DNA of 64,000 nt, from assembly GCA_913777325.1 (NCBI GenBank), contig CAJYSA010000047.1, positions 62,001 to 126,000 of the forward strand, written 5' to 3'. The notes under the pieces are model-generated. The model did not search any database. It saw only the letters and a program-made list of their open reading frames with translations, and was not told the DNA's origin. Positions 45,904 through 55,875 of the stretch are shown one piece after another. The first letter of the stretch is position 1; every line of letters begins with the position of its first letter. Both the position numbers and the translations under genes were made by a program. The DNA is from an uncultured Sphingomonas sp. Its GTDB lineage: Bacteria; Pseudomonadota; Alphaproteobacteria; Sphingomonadales; Sphingomonadaceae.

Positions 45904-48900
45904 ATGCCCGCCCGCCCCGCCGCTGCCCCCGAGGCCGCACTCTCGATCGCCGAACAGGCGGCCATCGTCGCAGAAGCGTTGCGCGGCGGTGACGTGATCG
46001 TCGTTCTCGCGGATGAGGTGCGCGCGCAGGCGGTCGCCCTTACGCTGACGGCGTTGGTGCCCGACGCGGACGTGCTGTTCTGCCCCGGCAGCGACGCGCT
46101 ACCGGGCGAGGATGCGCCGCCCTCTCCCGCCAATGTCGGCCAACGCGTGGCGGCGCTGCGGCGCGCGCGGCGGCTCGCGGAGGCGAAGCGGAAGACCAAC
46201 GTGGCGCTGGTCACCACGGGCGAGGCGGTGGCCCGCGCGTGTCCGCCGCCCGCCGCGTTCGACGCGGTCCCGCCGACCGTAAAGCTGGGTGCGGTGCTGG
46301 ACCTGCCGGTGCTGTTCGACGAGCTGCGCGAGCTGGGCTATCTGGCCGACGAGCGGGTGGACGAACCAGGCGAAGTGGCGCTACGCGGGCAGGTGCTCGA
46401 CGTCTTCCCCGCCGATGCGGCATTGCCGCTGCGCATCGAGGTGATGGACGGCAAGGTATCGAGCCTCCGCTGTTACGATCCCGCCGATCAGCGATCGGTC
46501 GATGACGTCGCGGAGCGTGAGCTGGGGCGCGTGACCGAACCGGCGGCCGGCGACGCCAGCGGCACGCTGCTTGACCATCTACCCGGCGCGCGGGTCATGA
46601 TCGATCCCGCCGCCGACGATCGGCGCCGCCGCTTCCTGTCGCTGGTCGCGGAGACGAACGGTCGCGCATCGAAGCGCGCGGCGAAGGACGTGGTCGACGA
46701 TACCGCCTGGGCCGCCGTGCTGGCGTCGCGCGAGCAGGTCGCGGTGGCGCGCGAGGGCGAACCACCGCCGCGCTTCGCCGAACACAAGGCACCGCTGCGG
46801 GCATTCGCCGGTATCGCCAAAGAGACACGCGAACACGGCGATCGTGTCGTCCTGCTCGGCAGCGAACGTGATCTACGCTTTCTTCGACGGCGGGTGACGA
46901 AGGCGTTGAAGGACGAGCCGGTCGCCGTATCCGACTGGAACAAGGTCGCCCGGGCGAAGCGCGGTGCGCTGTTGACGCTGGAGGCTTCGGCGGACCGCGG
47001 GTTCAGGCGCAAGGGCGTGCTGGCGATCGCGGCCGCCGATCTGCTCGGCAGTCGCGCCGAACGCGAACAGGTTGCCGGCGCGCCATCGGACGGTGGGCTG
47101 CTGGATACCAGCGAAATCCGCATCGGCGACGTCGTGGTGCACGAGGATCACGGGATCGGCGTGGTCGCCGGACTCGAACGCCTGCCCGACGGTGGCGGGG
47201 ACGCGATCAAGCTGACCTATGCGCAGGAGGGCGTGCGGCTGGTGCCGGTCGGGGAGGCGGATCGCATCTGGCGCTACGGCGCGGAGGCGGACGCGGTGAC
47301 GCTGGATCGGCTCGACGGTTCGAGCTGGCAGAAACGGCGTGGCGAGATCGACGCCGCGATCGCGCAGAGCGCGCGTGACCTGACGACGCTGGCCGAGGAA
47401 CGCGCCGCGCGCGACGCGCCCGCGCTGGAGCCCGATCCGGCACGCTACGAGCGGTTCGCGGCGGGCTTCGCCTTCACCGAGACCGCCGATCAGGCCAAGG
47501 CGATCGCGGCGGTGCGCGCCGATCTGGCCGCCGGGCGCGCGATGGACCGGCTGGTGATCGGCGACGTCGGCTATGGCAAGACCGAGGTCGCGCTCCGCGC
47601 CGCCGCGATCGCGGCGCTGGCGGGCAAGCAGGTGGCGATCGCCGCCCCCACTACCGTGCTGGCGCGTCAGCATCTCGAAACCTTCACGACCCGCTTCGAG
47701 GGAAGCGGCGTGACGGTCGCCGGGCTGGCGCGCTGGTCCAGCGCGGCGGAGAAGAAGCGGGTACTGGCGGGCCTGCGCGACGGATCGATCCACATCGTCG
47801 TCGGCACCGGCGCGGTCGCCGGGAAGGGCGTCGCCTATAAGGATCTCGCGCTGGTCGTGATCGACGAGGAGCAGCGCTTCGGCGCGGCGGACAAGGACAA
47901 GCTGCGCGCGCTGTCGGCGGGGCATGTGCTCACGCTGTCGGCCACGCCGATCCCGCGCACGCTGCAATCCGCGCTGGTCGGGCTGCAGCAATTGTCGATC
48001 ATCGCCACGCCCCCCGCGCGACGCCAGCCGATCCGCACCGCGATCGGGACGTTCGCGCCCGAGACGCTGCGCACCGCGCTGCTGCGCGAGAAGAGCCGTG
48101 GCGGGCAGAGCTTCGTCGTGGTGCCGCGCATCGCGGACATGGCGCCGCTGGCCGAACAATTGGGCACGCTCGTGCCCGAACTGGAGGTCATCGAAGCGCA
48201 TGGGAAGCTGCCCGCCGACGAACTGGACGCGGCCATGGTGCGCTTCGGGCGCGGGGACGGCGACGTGCTGCTGGCCACCAACATCATCGAAGCGGGGCTG
48301 GACGTGCCACGCGCCAATACGATGGTGATCGCGCATGCCGATCGGTTCGGCCTGTCGCAACTTCACCAGCTGCGCGGGCGGGTCGGGCGCGGCAACCGGC
48401 GCGGACAGGTGCTGTTGTTCACCGCTCCCGATCACGCCATCGCGCCAAGGACGTTGAAGCGGCTGCGCACGCTGGAGGCGTTCGACCGGCTGGGCGCGGG
48501 CTTTGCGATCAGCGCACGCGATCTGGACATGCGCGGCGCGGGCGACTTGCTGGGCGAGACGCAGGCCGGGCACATGAAGCTGATCGGGATCGATCTGTAC
48601 CAGCAATTGCTGGAGGGGGCGCTGCGCCGCGCGCGCGGCGAGGAGGTCGAACGCTGGACGCCCGAATTGCATCTGGGCATCGAAGGCTGCCTGCCCGAAT
48701 CGTGGATCCCCGACGAGGAATTGCGCGTGACGATCTATGCGCGGCTGGCCCGGATCACCGAGGCGGCGGCGCTGGAGGCGCTGGAGGACGAACTGGAGGA
48801 CCGGTTCGGGGCTTTGCCCGACGAGGCACGCACGCTGCTGGCGACCGCGCGCCTGCGCGTCGATGCGCGCGCGGCGGGGATCGCCAAGGTGAGCGCAGGG

Positions 48901-49065
48901 CCGGCGGCGGTGGCACTGGAGCCGCATAACGGCACCTCGATCGATGCGGCGCTGTTCGGGCTGGAGCAGAAGGAGCGGCGCTTCCTGCTGCGCGAACGGA
49001 TTGAGGATCCCTGGGCGCGGCTGGAGCGTGCCGGAACGTTGGTGCGCGACATGGCGGAGGCCTGA
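45904..49065 (+). CDS. mfd: Mfd-type transcription-repair coupling helicase
   Basis: A 1053-residue RecG-like translocase that would push stalled RNA polymerase off DNA and recruit UvrA. It has a UvrB-like N-terminus, an RNA-polymerase-interaction domain (DVVVHEDHGIGVVAGL near residues 410-425), Walker A GDVGYGKT, a DEEQRFG box, SATPIPRT, the LRGRVGRGN helicase motif and a complete C-terminal TRCF domain. It is about 100 residues shorter than most Mfd proteins, and two motifs are unusual: GTGAVAGKG in place of GTHxLL, and IAHADRFG in place of ERADRFG. It may be the genuine Mfd of a divergent lineage or a second paralogue. A terminator follows. Confidence 0.75.
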   Translation: MPARPAAAPEAALSIAEQAAIVAEALRGGDVIVVLADEVRAQAVALTLTALVPDADVLFCPGSDALPGEDAPPSPANVGQRVAALRRARRLAEAKRKTNVALVTTGEAVARACPPPAAFDAVPPTVKLGAVLDLPVLFDELRELGYLADERVDEPGEVALRGQVLDVFPADAALPLRIEVMDGKVSSLRCYDPADQRSVDDVAERELGRVTEPAAGDASGTLLDHLPGARVMIDPAADDRRRRFLSLVAETNGRASKRAAKDVVDDTAWAAVLASREQVAVAREGEPPPRFAEHKAPLRAFAGIAKETREHGDRVVLLGSERDLRFLRRRVTKALKDEPVAVSDWNKVARAKRGALLTLEASADRGFRRKGVLAIAAADLLGSRAEREQVAGAPSDGGLLDTSEIRIGDVVVHEDHGIGVVAGLERLPDGGGDAIKLTYAQEGVRLVPVGEADRIWRYGAEADAVTLDRLDGSSWQKRRGEIDAAIAQSARDLTTLAEERAARDAPALEPDPARYERFAAGFAFTETADQAKAIAAVRADLAAGRAMDRLVIGDVGYGKTEVALRAAAIAALAGKQVAIAAPTTVLARQHLETFTTRFEGSGVTVAGLARWSSAAEKKRVLAGLRDGSIHIVVGTGAVAGKGVAYKDLALVVIDEEQRFGAADKDKLRALSAGHVLTLSATPIPRTLQSALVGLQQLSIIATPPARRQPIRTAIGTFAPETLRTALLREKSRGGQSFVVVPRIADMAPLAEQLGTLVPELEVIEAHGKLPADELDAAMVRFGRGDGDVLLATNIIEAGLDVPRANTMVIAHADRFGLSQLHQLRGRVGRGNRRGQVLLFTAPDHAIAPRTLKRLRTLEAFDRLGAGFAISARDLDMRGAGDLLGETQAGHMKLIGIDLYQQLLEGALRRARGEEVERWTPELHLGIEGCLPESWIPDEELRVTIYARLARITEAAALEALEDELEDRFGALPDEARTLLATARLRVDARAAGIAKVSAGPAAVALEPHNGTSIDAALFGLEQKERRFLLRERIEDPWARLERAGTLVRDMAEA

Positions 49066-49099
49066 CGCCCGGTTCGTCCCGACTGGCCATCCAGCAAGC

Positions 49100-49129
49100 G
49101 GGAGGGGACGATCGCGCCCCCTCCCTTTT
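49100..49129 (+). terminator. Intrinsic terminator after mfd
   Basis: An 8-bp GC stem (GGGAGGGG at 49100-49107 with CCCCTCCC at 49118-49125) is followed by TTTT. It ends the mfd transcript before the convergent fadL gene. Confidence 0.75.
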
Positions 49130-49135
49130 GGCCGA

Positions 49136-50437
49136 TCAGAAGCGGAAGCGTCCACCCAGCGACAGGACGATCGCGCGCGCGTTCTCCAGGCGCCCATTGA
49201 CCAGGATCGGCGTCTCCACCTTGCTACCCGCATAGGCGGCGGTGCGACGGTCGATCGTCGTCTCCTCGAAATCGACGTAATTCGCCGCCGCATCCAGCGA
49301 GAAGTTCGGCGTCACGTCGAACGATCCGCCGACCGCGTAATTCCAGCGGTTCGAATCGGGCACGCGCGCGTCCCGCTCGCCATCGCGGGTCGGGGTCAGC
49401 GTGCGCTGCGCCCCCGCGCGCACCGTCACGCGCGGCGACACCGCGTAGTCGAGCCCCGCCGCATAGCTCCAGATGCTGCGATAATTCTCGGGCAATGCCG
49501 CGTTGATCGGTGCGCCCAGCCGGATCGCGTCGAACTTCTCCCAGGTGTAGCGGATCGTCTGCGCGTTCAGCGTCAGCTTGTCGGTCGCGCGGAACCGGCC
49601 ACCGATCATGATCTGCGCGGGCGTGTAGAAACTGGCCTCGACGCCGGACAGCTTGCGGTTCTGCCCCGCCAGCGGCCCCAGCAGCCCGCTGACGGTCAGG
49701 TCGCCCTTCAGCGTGTGCTTGATCGCCGACTTGTAGCTGACGCCGACCGTCGCCCAATCGTTGTGCATCTGAAAACCGGCGGTCCAGCCCACATCCCAGC
49801 CGTCGCCCTTCAGCGTCTGGTTGCCGTCGGGCAGCGCGGCGGAGAGGTTGGGCAAGGCGTTGCCCAAGCTGGCCTCGACATGCTCGACGTTGACCGCGCC
49901 ACCGACGCGCAGCCAGTCGGTCACCGCCACCGCGGCCGACGGCTGGATATCGAAGGTGCGCAGATAGGTGCGGTCGGCGCTATACCGCGCCCAGCTGTCG
50001 GCATCGTAATCGGTCGTGAAGCTGTACGGCGAAGTCACCGCCAGCCCGACCGCGAGCCGATCGCCCAGCGGGATCGCGACCGCACCCGAGGGCAGCACGC
50101 CATTGTTGATCGGGTTGCGCGACCGCGAGGAGCCGCCGACCGGCGCGAAGGTGCCGCCCGGACGACCGATGACGGTGCCGGTGTCGACCACGTCGCCCTT
50201 GGGGAGGATCGCCGACGCGCTCACGGTCGCTTCCGCCTTGTCCATGCCGGCGATCGCCGCCGGGTTCCACCACAGCGATGCCGCGCCGGTATCGGCCGCC
50301 TCGCCCGAGAAGGCGCGCCCCGCGCCGCGCGCGGCCTGCTCCTGCAAATAGAACGCCTGCGCCTGGGCGCTGGCCGCGACGACGGTGCCGCCGGCCAAAG
50401 CGGCGAGCGAAATGGCGATCCGGTGATGGTGCTTCAT
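49136..50437 (-). CDS. fadL: Outer-membrane long-chain fatty acid channel (FadL/OmpP1)
   Basis: A 433-residue outer-membrane beta-barrel with a signal peptide (residues 1-27, SAQA then QAF). The mature N-terminus FYLQEQAARGAGRAFSGEAA matches the hatch of FadL, with the NPA box in WWNPAAIAG. The barrel ends in GGRFRF, the C-terminal Phe for BAM recognition. It would import long-chain fatty acids or hydrophobic compounds, in keeping with the beta-oxidation genes just upstream. Confidence 0.93.
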   Translation of the reverse strand: MKHHHRIAISLAALAGGTVVAASAQAQAFYLQEQAARGAGRAFSGEAADTGAASLWWNPAAIAGMDKAEATVSASAILPKGDVVDTGTVIGRPGGTFAPVGGSSRSRNPINNGVLPSGAVAIPLGDRLAVGLAVTSPYSFTTDYDADSWARYSADRTYLRTFDIQPSAAVAVTDWLRVGGAVNVEHVEASLGNALPNLSAALPDGNQTLKGDGWDVGWTAGFQMHNDWATVGVSYKSAIKHTLKGDLTVSGLLGPLAGQNRKLSGVEASFYTPAQIMIGGRFRATDKLTLNAQTIRYTWEKFDAIRLGAPINAALPENYRSIWSYAAGLDYAVSPRVTVRAGAQRTLTPTRDGERDARVPDSNRWNYAVGGSFDVTPNFSLDAAANYVDFEETTIDRRTAAYAGSKVETPILVNGRLENARAIVLSLGGRFRF

Positions 50438-50538
50438 GGCGATCCTCGTGTCTTTTTATGTCTGGCCGGTTCCTGCCGATCGTTGTGGCGATGGCAAGCG
50501 CAATCGGTCCCCGCCCGGCCGAACGGGGACCGGGTGGG

Positions 50539-52866
50539 TCAATTCCGCAACGGTTTGCCGGTCATCAACATGCTCTCCACGCGTGCATGGGTGCGTTCGT
50601 CGTGAGCGCTCTCCATGAAGGCCTCGCGCTCCAGATCCAGCAACTGCTGCTCGGTGACGGTGTCGACCAGATCGGCCTCGCCGCCGGTCAGCACGTTGGC
50701 GAGCCGCCCCGCCACGACCTCGTCATACGCCGTCGCGACGCCCTTGCGGCGGAAGTCGGCGACCGCGCCGGCCAGCCCGGTGCGCCCGCTGGCGCCGGGC
50801 AGGCGGAAGGTCGGCGGCTCGGGCGGGGCATAGCCGTCGACCAGCGCCAGCGCCTTGGCCTTGGCATCGGCGAGCAGGCGGTCGCGGTTCATCGTGATGC
50901 CGTCCGATGGACGCAGGAACGCCATCTCCCTGGCCTGCGCCGCCGAGCGCGAGACCTGTGCGGTCGAGATCAGCTCGAACGCCTTGGCCACTGCCGGCAT
51001 CGGGCCGCGCGGCATGCCCTTCGACTTGGCGAGCCGGTCCAGCAATTCGCCGTGCCCGCCCCAGCCCGGCACCAGGCCGACCCCGGCCTCGACCAGACCG
51101 ATATAGCTTTCGGCATGGGCCTGCACCGCGTCGGAATGCAGCAACACCTCGCAGCCCCCGCCCAGCGCCATGCCGGCCGGCGCGCTGACGACCGGGAACG
51201 GCGCATATTTAAGCGCCTTGAACGCCTTCTGGCCACCGACGATCAGCTTCTCGATCTCACCCCATGCGCCCGCCTTCACCGCGAACAGCGCCAGGCCCAG
51301 GTTGGCCCCCGCCGAGAAGTTGCTGCCCTCGTTGTAGATCACCAGCGCCTTGTACTTCTCCTGCACCAGCGGGATCGCCTGCTGGATCAGGCTGGCGACC
51401 TCGCCGTCCAGCGCGTTCATCTTGGCGGTGAATTCGAGGCACAGCACCCCGTCGCCGATATCCCACAGCGCGGCGGAGGCGCTTTTGGCGACCGGTTCGC
51501 TGCGGCGCTTCACGTCTTCGAGCAGCAGCACGCCGTCGGCGCGCGGCACGTCGTGATACGCACCATCCGCGCCCAGATACTGGCGCACGCCGCCCTCGAC
51601 GCGGTAGAAGGGTCGCTCGCCCGCGACATCTAGGATCGCGGGAACGTCGCGGCCCTCGGCACGAAGCCGTGCGGCCAGCTTACCCGGCCCGAGCCGGTCG
51701 ATCAGCTCGAACGGCCCGAACTTCCAATTGTAGCCGAGCTTCATCGCATCGTCGATCGCGACCACGTCGTCGGCTGCCTCGCCGACCAGCATCGCGGCGT
51801 AGCTCAGCACGTGCCCGAGGATCGTCCACGCATAATCGCCGACCTTGCCCGGCACCGTCACGAGCGCGGCGAGATCCTTCTCTGCCGCCGGGGGCAGCGC
51901 CTCCGGCTTGGCCTCCGGGCGGTACTCGCCTGACGCCAGATCGATCGCCAGCTTCGTGCGCTTCCCGTCGGCACCCTTGTCGAGCCGGTAGAAGCCACCC
52001 TTGCCCTTGCGCCCCGTGAACCCCTCCGCGATCATCCGATCGACCAGCGGCAGCGGGCGGACGGTCGCGAAATAGGGATCGCCCGCCGGCAGCGTGTCCG
52101 ACAGGCTCTTGGCGAGCAAAGGCATCAGGTCGACGCCGACCAGATCGATCAGCGCGAAGATGCCGGTCTTGGGCACCCCCATCGGACGCCCGCCGATCTG
52201 GTCGGCTTCCTCGACCGTGAGGCCCTGATCGATCGCGGCATTGACGGCGACCGCCAGCCAATAGGTGCCGATGCGGTTGGCGATGAACCCCGGCGTGTCC
52301 TTCGCGCGCACGATGCGCTTGCCCATGAAGCGATCGACGAACGCCTCGACCTTTTCGGCGACGCCCGCGTCGGTCGCCGCCCCGCGCACGATCTCGACCA
52401 GCCGCATGTAGCGCGGCGGATTGAAGAAGTGCGTGATGAGGAAGTCCTGGCGGAACTGCGCGCTGCGCCCCTCGACCAGCCGCTCCAGCGGGATCGTCGA
52501 GGTGTTCGACGACACCGCCGTCCCCGGCCGCTTGAGCTCCTCCAGCTTCGCATACAGCGACTGCTTGATGTCGAGCCGCTCGACGATCGCCTCGACGATC
52601 CAGTCGCATTCCGCGACGCGCGCCAGATGGTCGTCGATATTGCCGGTCTCGACCAGCTTCGCCGCCGCCTTCGACATGAACGGCGCGGGCTCGGTCTTGA
52701 GCATCTTGGCGACCGCGTTCTTGGCCACCGCGTCGCGATCGACACCATCCTTGGCGGGAATGTCGAGCAGCAGCACCGGCACGCCGGCGTTGGCGACCTG
52801 CGCGGCGATCCCCGCACCCATCACGCCCGCGCCGATGACGCAGACCTTGCGAATGCCCGTGTCCAT
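50539..52866 (-). CDS. 3-hydroxyacyl-CoA dehydrogenase/enoyl-CoA hydratase, FadN-like
   Basis: A 775-residue bifunctional beta-oxidation enzyme with the dehydrogenase first and the hydratase last, the order of Bacillus FadN rather than of E. coli FadB. The NAD-binding GAGVMGAGIA lies at about residues 13-22, the HFFNPPRYMRLVE and GFIANR segments are typical of the dehydrogenase, and the crotonase-like end has PAGMALGGGCEVLL and AGVGLVPGWGG. The start ATG at 52866 overlaps the thiolase stop by one base (TGATG). Confidence 0.9.
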   Translation of the reverse strand: MDTGIRKVCVIGAGVMGAGIAAQVANAGVPVLLLDIPAKDGVDRDAVAKNAVAKMLKTEPAPFMSKAAAKLVETGNIDDHLARVAECDWIVEAIVERLDIKQSLYAKLEELKRPGTAVSSNTSTIPLERLVEGRSAQFRQDFLITHFFNPPRYMRLVEIVRGAATDAGVAEKVEAFVDRFMGKRIVRAKDTPGFIANRIGTYWLAVAVNAAIDQGLTVEEADQIGGRPMGVPKTGIFALIDLVGVDLMPLLAKSLSDTLPAGDPYFATVRPLPLVDRMIAEGFTGRKGKGGFYRLDKGADGKRTKLAIDLASGEYRPEAKPEALPPAAEKDLAALVTVPGKVGDYAWTILGHVLSYAAMLVGEAADDVVAIDDAMKLGYNWKFGPFELIDRLGPGKLAARLRAEGRDVPAILDVAGERPFYRVEGGVRQYLGADGAYHDVPRADGVLLLEDVKRRSEPVAKSASAALWDIGDGVLCLEFTAKMNALDGEVASLIQQAIPLVQEKYKALVIYNEGSNFSAGANLGLALFAVKAGAWGEIEKLIVGGQKAFKALKYAPFPVVSAPAGMALGGGCEVLLHSDAVQAHAESYIGLVEAGVGLVPGWGGHGELLDRLAKSKGMPRGPMPAVAKAFELISTAQVSRSAAQAREMAFLRPSDGITMNRDRLLADAKAKALALVDGYAPPEPPTFRLPGASGRTGLAGAVADFRRKGVATAYDEVVAGRLANVLTGGEADLVDTVTEQQLLDLEREAFMESAHDERTHARVESMLMTGKPLRN

Positions 52867-54002
52867 CACACGCGCTCCAGCACGGTGGCGATGCCCTGCC
52901 CGCCGCCGATGCACTGCGTCGCCAGCGCATAGCGCTTGCCCTCGCGTGCCAGCAGCGCCGCCGCCTTGCCGACGATCCGCGCGCCGGTCGCACCCAGCGG
53001 ATGGCCGATCGCGATCGCCCCGCCGTCGAGGTTGATCGTCTCTTCCTTCAGCCCGAGGTCGCGGATGCACGCGATCGCCTGGCTGGCGAACGCCTCGTTG
53101 ATCTCGACCACGTCCAGATCGGCGGCGGAGATGCCGGCGCGCTCCAGCGCCTTCTTCGACGCGCCGATCGGCCCCAGCCCCATGGTCTCGGGATCGCAAC
53201 CCGACACGCTGATCGCCTTGATCTTCGCGAGGATCGGCAGGCCGTGCTGCTTCGCGAACGCCTCCGAGGTCACCAGCACCGCGCTGGCGCCGTCGGTCAG
53301 CGGCGAGGACGTGCCCGCCGTCACCGACCCGTCCTGAGAGAAGGCAGGCTTCAGCCCCGCCAGCGCCTCGGTCGTGGTCTCGGGGCGCAACGTCCCATCC
53401 TGATCGACCGCACCGGCCTTGGTCTGGATCGCGACGATCTCATCGGCCAGTCGCCCGTCGGCGCGTGCCGTCCCGGCCTTCTGCTGGCTCTTCACCGCGA
53501 ACGCTTCCTGTTCGGCGCGCGTGATCTGGTACTTTTGCGCGACGTTCTCGGCGGTCTGCCCCATGCCCATGTAGGCGCCCGCGCTCTTGGCGGCGAGTTC
53601 GGGGTTCGGCAGCGGATTGTACCCGCCCATCGGCACGCGGCTCATCGATTCCAGCCCGGCGCAGATATACGCCTCGCCCGCGCCGACCGCGATCTGCCCC
53701 ATTGCGATGTGGATCGCGCTCATCGACGATCCGCAGAAACGGTTGACGGTCATGCCCCCCACCGACAGCGGCAGATCGGCAAGCAGCCCGATCATCCGCG
53801 CGACGTTCAGCCCCTGTTCGCCCTCCGGAAAGGCGCAGCCCAGCACGATGTCCTCGATCAGCGACGCATCGATGCCGGTCTTCTCGATCAGCCCGCGAAT
53901 CGTCTGCGCCGCCAGATCGTCGGGGCGAACGCGCGCCAGCGCACCCTTGCCGGCCAGGTGGAACGGCGACCGGGCGTAGCCCGCAATCACGACGTCAGTC
54001 AT
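52866..54002 (-). CDS. fadA: Acetyl-CoA acyltransferase (thiolase)
   Basis: A 378-residue degradative thiolase that releases acetyl-CoA from 3-ketoacyl-CoA. The active site is complete: the nucleophile Cys lies in VNRFCGSSMSAIH, the His in AIAIGHPLGATG and the second Cys in ALATQCIGGGQG. It is the first gene of a two-gene beta-oxidation operon with the FadN-like enzyme, downstream of which FadL lies on the same strand. Confidence 0.94.
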   Translation of the reverse strand: MTDVVIAGYARSPFHLAGKGALARVRPDDLAAQTIRGLIEKTGIDASLIEDIVLGCAFPEGEQGLNVARMIGLLADLPLSVGGMTVNRFCGSSMSAIHIAMGQIAVGAGEAYICAGLESMSRVPMGGYNPLPNPELAAKSAGAYMGMGQTAENVAQKYQITRAEQEAFAVKSQQKAGTARADGRLADEIVAIQTKAGAVDQDGTLRPETTTEALAGLKPAFSQDGSVTAGTSSPLTDGASAVLVTSEAFAKQHGLPILAKIKAISVSGCDPETMGLGPIGASKKALERAGISAADLDVVEINEAFASQAIACIRDLGLKEETINLDGGAIAIGHPLGATGARIVGKAAALLAREGKRYALATQCIGGGQGIATVLERV

Positions 54003-54096
54003 CGGTGAAGCCTCTCGGTATAACTCGTTGGCTGCCGTTTACGTCAACGTCATTGCTTGCTCAAGAGGGATCGCGACCCGGTTCGTCGAGAGCGCA

Positions 54097-54837
54097 CTAA
54101 ATCCCGAGGGTGATGCGCGCCGCCAGCCGGTTTCCGGCATGTTCCCGCACCGCGAAGGACGACGCGTCGGGCAGGTTGCGGATGTCGGTGCCGGTATATT
54201 CCAGCCCCACCGTCAGCGGCCCGGTTACATGCTGCACGCCCAGCGACCAGTCGTTGTAGCTGCCGCCGGGACGCAGCCGCGCGGCGCGTTGCGGATCGTC
54301 GACGCGACCCGATGAGTGGCCCGCGCTGCCGGTCACCGTCCAGGGAGTGGCCGGAATGCCGATCCGCCCGCGGACCGCCAGGTAGAGGTTGTCGCCGCCG
54401 ATCGCATCCTGCGGCGGGGCGTAGCGTGCCTCTACCCCGGCCTGTGCCGGCCCCAACGAATAGCTGAGCCCGGCACCGAGCTCGCCATAATCCAGCCGCC
54501 CGTGCGCGCCGGTGAACAGATGCGCGGTGGCGAAGCCATCCAGGCGGAAGCCCCCGAGATCACGCGAATAGCCGAGCGTGGGTTCGACCACGCCGTCCGC
54601 GCCGCCGTGGCGAGGATCGCCGCGCGTGGCCAGCACGCGCGCGCCCAGATCGAACCCAGCGGGCAGGTCGACGCGGGCATAGGCCGATGGGGCGGCCTTT
54701 CCCTCGCTCCAGCTGATGCCGCGCCGGCGCTCGTCGGTGGCCAGCTCGACGCCCGTCTGCACCTGCGCGGCGGAGGGAAGCGCCGCCACGCCCGAAAGCG
54801 CGGCGGCGATGACGATGGCGATGCGCACGTCAGCCAC
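54097..54837 (-). CDS. TorF-family putative porin (Gcw_chp type)
   Basis: A 246-residue protein with an N-terminal signal (IAIVIAAALSGVAALPSAA), then a beta-barrel with repeated YxxG-type strands and segments such as GISWSEGKAAPSAYARVDLP and YNDWSLGVQHVTGPL. It resembles the TorF/Gcw_chp porins of sphingomonads. GTG at 54837 is used; GTG at 54828 is equally possible, since the ribosome site is weak. It overlaps the preceding gene's stop. Confidence 0.7.
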   Translation of the reverse strand: MADVRIAIVIAAALSGVAALPSAAQVQTGVELATDERRRGISWSEGKAAPSAYARVDLPAGFDLGARVLATRGDPRHGGADGVVEPTLGYSRDLGGFRLDGFATAHLFTGAHGRLDYGELGAGLSYSLGPAQAGVEARYAPPQDAIGGDNLYLAVRGRIGIPATPWTVTGSAGHSSGRVDDPQRAARLRPGGSYNDWSLGVQHVTGPLTVGLEYTGTDIRNLPDASSFAVREHAGNRLAARITLGI

Positions 54838-55264
54838 GAACCTTGTCGTGGGCGGCGTCCAGTTCGGCGACCAGCGCATCCTGATCGCGCGTGGCGACCG
54901 CGAGCAAATGGTCACGCACCGCGCCGCTGCGCGCGGCGACGTCCTGTGCGATCGCATCCCGCTGCGTGTCGCACCAGCCGGGGCGGCTCCCGGTCAGCGG
55001 CGCCTGCGCGCTGATCGTGCGCGTCATGACGTGGCCGGCAGGGTGGCGCGCCTCCCGGTGGACGTCGACGGACGCGCTCCAGGCGCAACGCAGCGCGCTG
55101 GGACGCCCCGGGGCGCTGGCCGCGCCCAGCTGCTTGTGGCGCACGTCGACGGCGCTGCGATAGGTGACGTCGACACGCTGTCCGCGGTGATCGAGCTGCA
55201 CGCGGTGTGCGTCATCGGCGATGAGGGTGCCGAGCAACAGCCCGGCGACGATCGAGACGATCAT
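54830..55264 (-). CDS. Hypothetical secreted protein
   Basis: A 144-residue protein with a short hydrophobic N-terminus (MIVSIVAGLLLGTLIA) that may be a signal or anchor. The first 40 mature residues alternate as beta strands, the middle is rich in Arg/Ser/Thr and the end is a charged helix (ATRDQDALVAELDAAHDKV). Two Cys could form a disulphide. The stop overlaps the start of the porin gene, so they are probably one operon. Confidence 0.55.
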   Translation of the reverse strand: MIVSIVAGLLLGTLIADDAHRVQLDHRGQRVDVTYRSAVDVRHKQLGAASAPGRPSALRCAWSASVDVHREARHPAGHVMTRTISAQAPLTGSRPGWCDTQRDAIAQDVAARSGAVRDHLLAVATRDQDALVAELDAAHDKVRG

Positions 55265-55417
55265 GGCGTTTCTCCTTGCGTCGGCGCCGGGCCATGCTGC
55301 CCGGTCACCCAGATGCAGATATTGACGCGTCAGCGCCCCGCAACGATCCGTCCGCCCGCGTAACAAATTGTCACCGAACGTTGTCGATCGGGCGATCAGG
55401 CGCCACAACGGTGGGCG

Positions 55418-55867
55418 ATGCCTTATGCCCCTGCCCTGCCCACCATCGCCGAGGCGATCCAGGCCTCGCTCAGCCCGGTCTTCGTGCTGACCGGGATCGG
55501 CGCGCTGTTGAACGTGCTGACCGGACGGCTGTCGCGCGTGATCGACCGGGTCCGCGCGCTGGAGGAACGCCATCCCCGCATCGGCGACGACGAACGCACG
55601 CGGTTCGTGTGGGAATTGCGTCGCCTTGCCAAGCGGATGAGCGTCATCAACGCCGCCTTGTTCCTGGCGGTGGCCAGCGCCGTCGCCACCTGCATCGTGG
55701 TCGCCCTGCTCTTCATCGGCGCGCTGACCCGCAGCCACATCGGCCCCTATGTCGCGATCGCCTTCATTCTGGCGATGTCGTTGCTGATCGCGGCGTTCAT
55801 CGCGTTCATGGTCGAGGTCCGGCTGTCGAGTCGCGCGATCCGCGTCCGCGACGAACTGCTGCGCTGA
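55418..55867 (+). CDS. DUF2721 membrane protein
   Basis: A 149-residue protein with three hydrophobic segments: AIQASLSPVFVLTGIGALLN, FLAVASAVATCIVVALLFIG and IAFILAMSLLIAAFIAFMVE. A charged RLSRVIDRVRALEERH stretch lies between the first two, as in the DUF2721 family of unknown function. It lies convergent to the TrmB-type regulator, nine bases apart. Confidence 0.8.
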   Translation: MPYAPALPTIAEAIQASLSPVFVLTGIGALLNVLTGRLSRVIDRVRALEERHPRIGDDERTRFVWELRRLAKRMSVINAALFLAVASAVATCIVVALLFIGALTRSHIGPYVAIAFILAMSLLIAAFIAFMVEVRLSSRAIRVRDELLR

Positions 55868-55875
55868 CCACCGGT

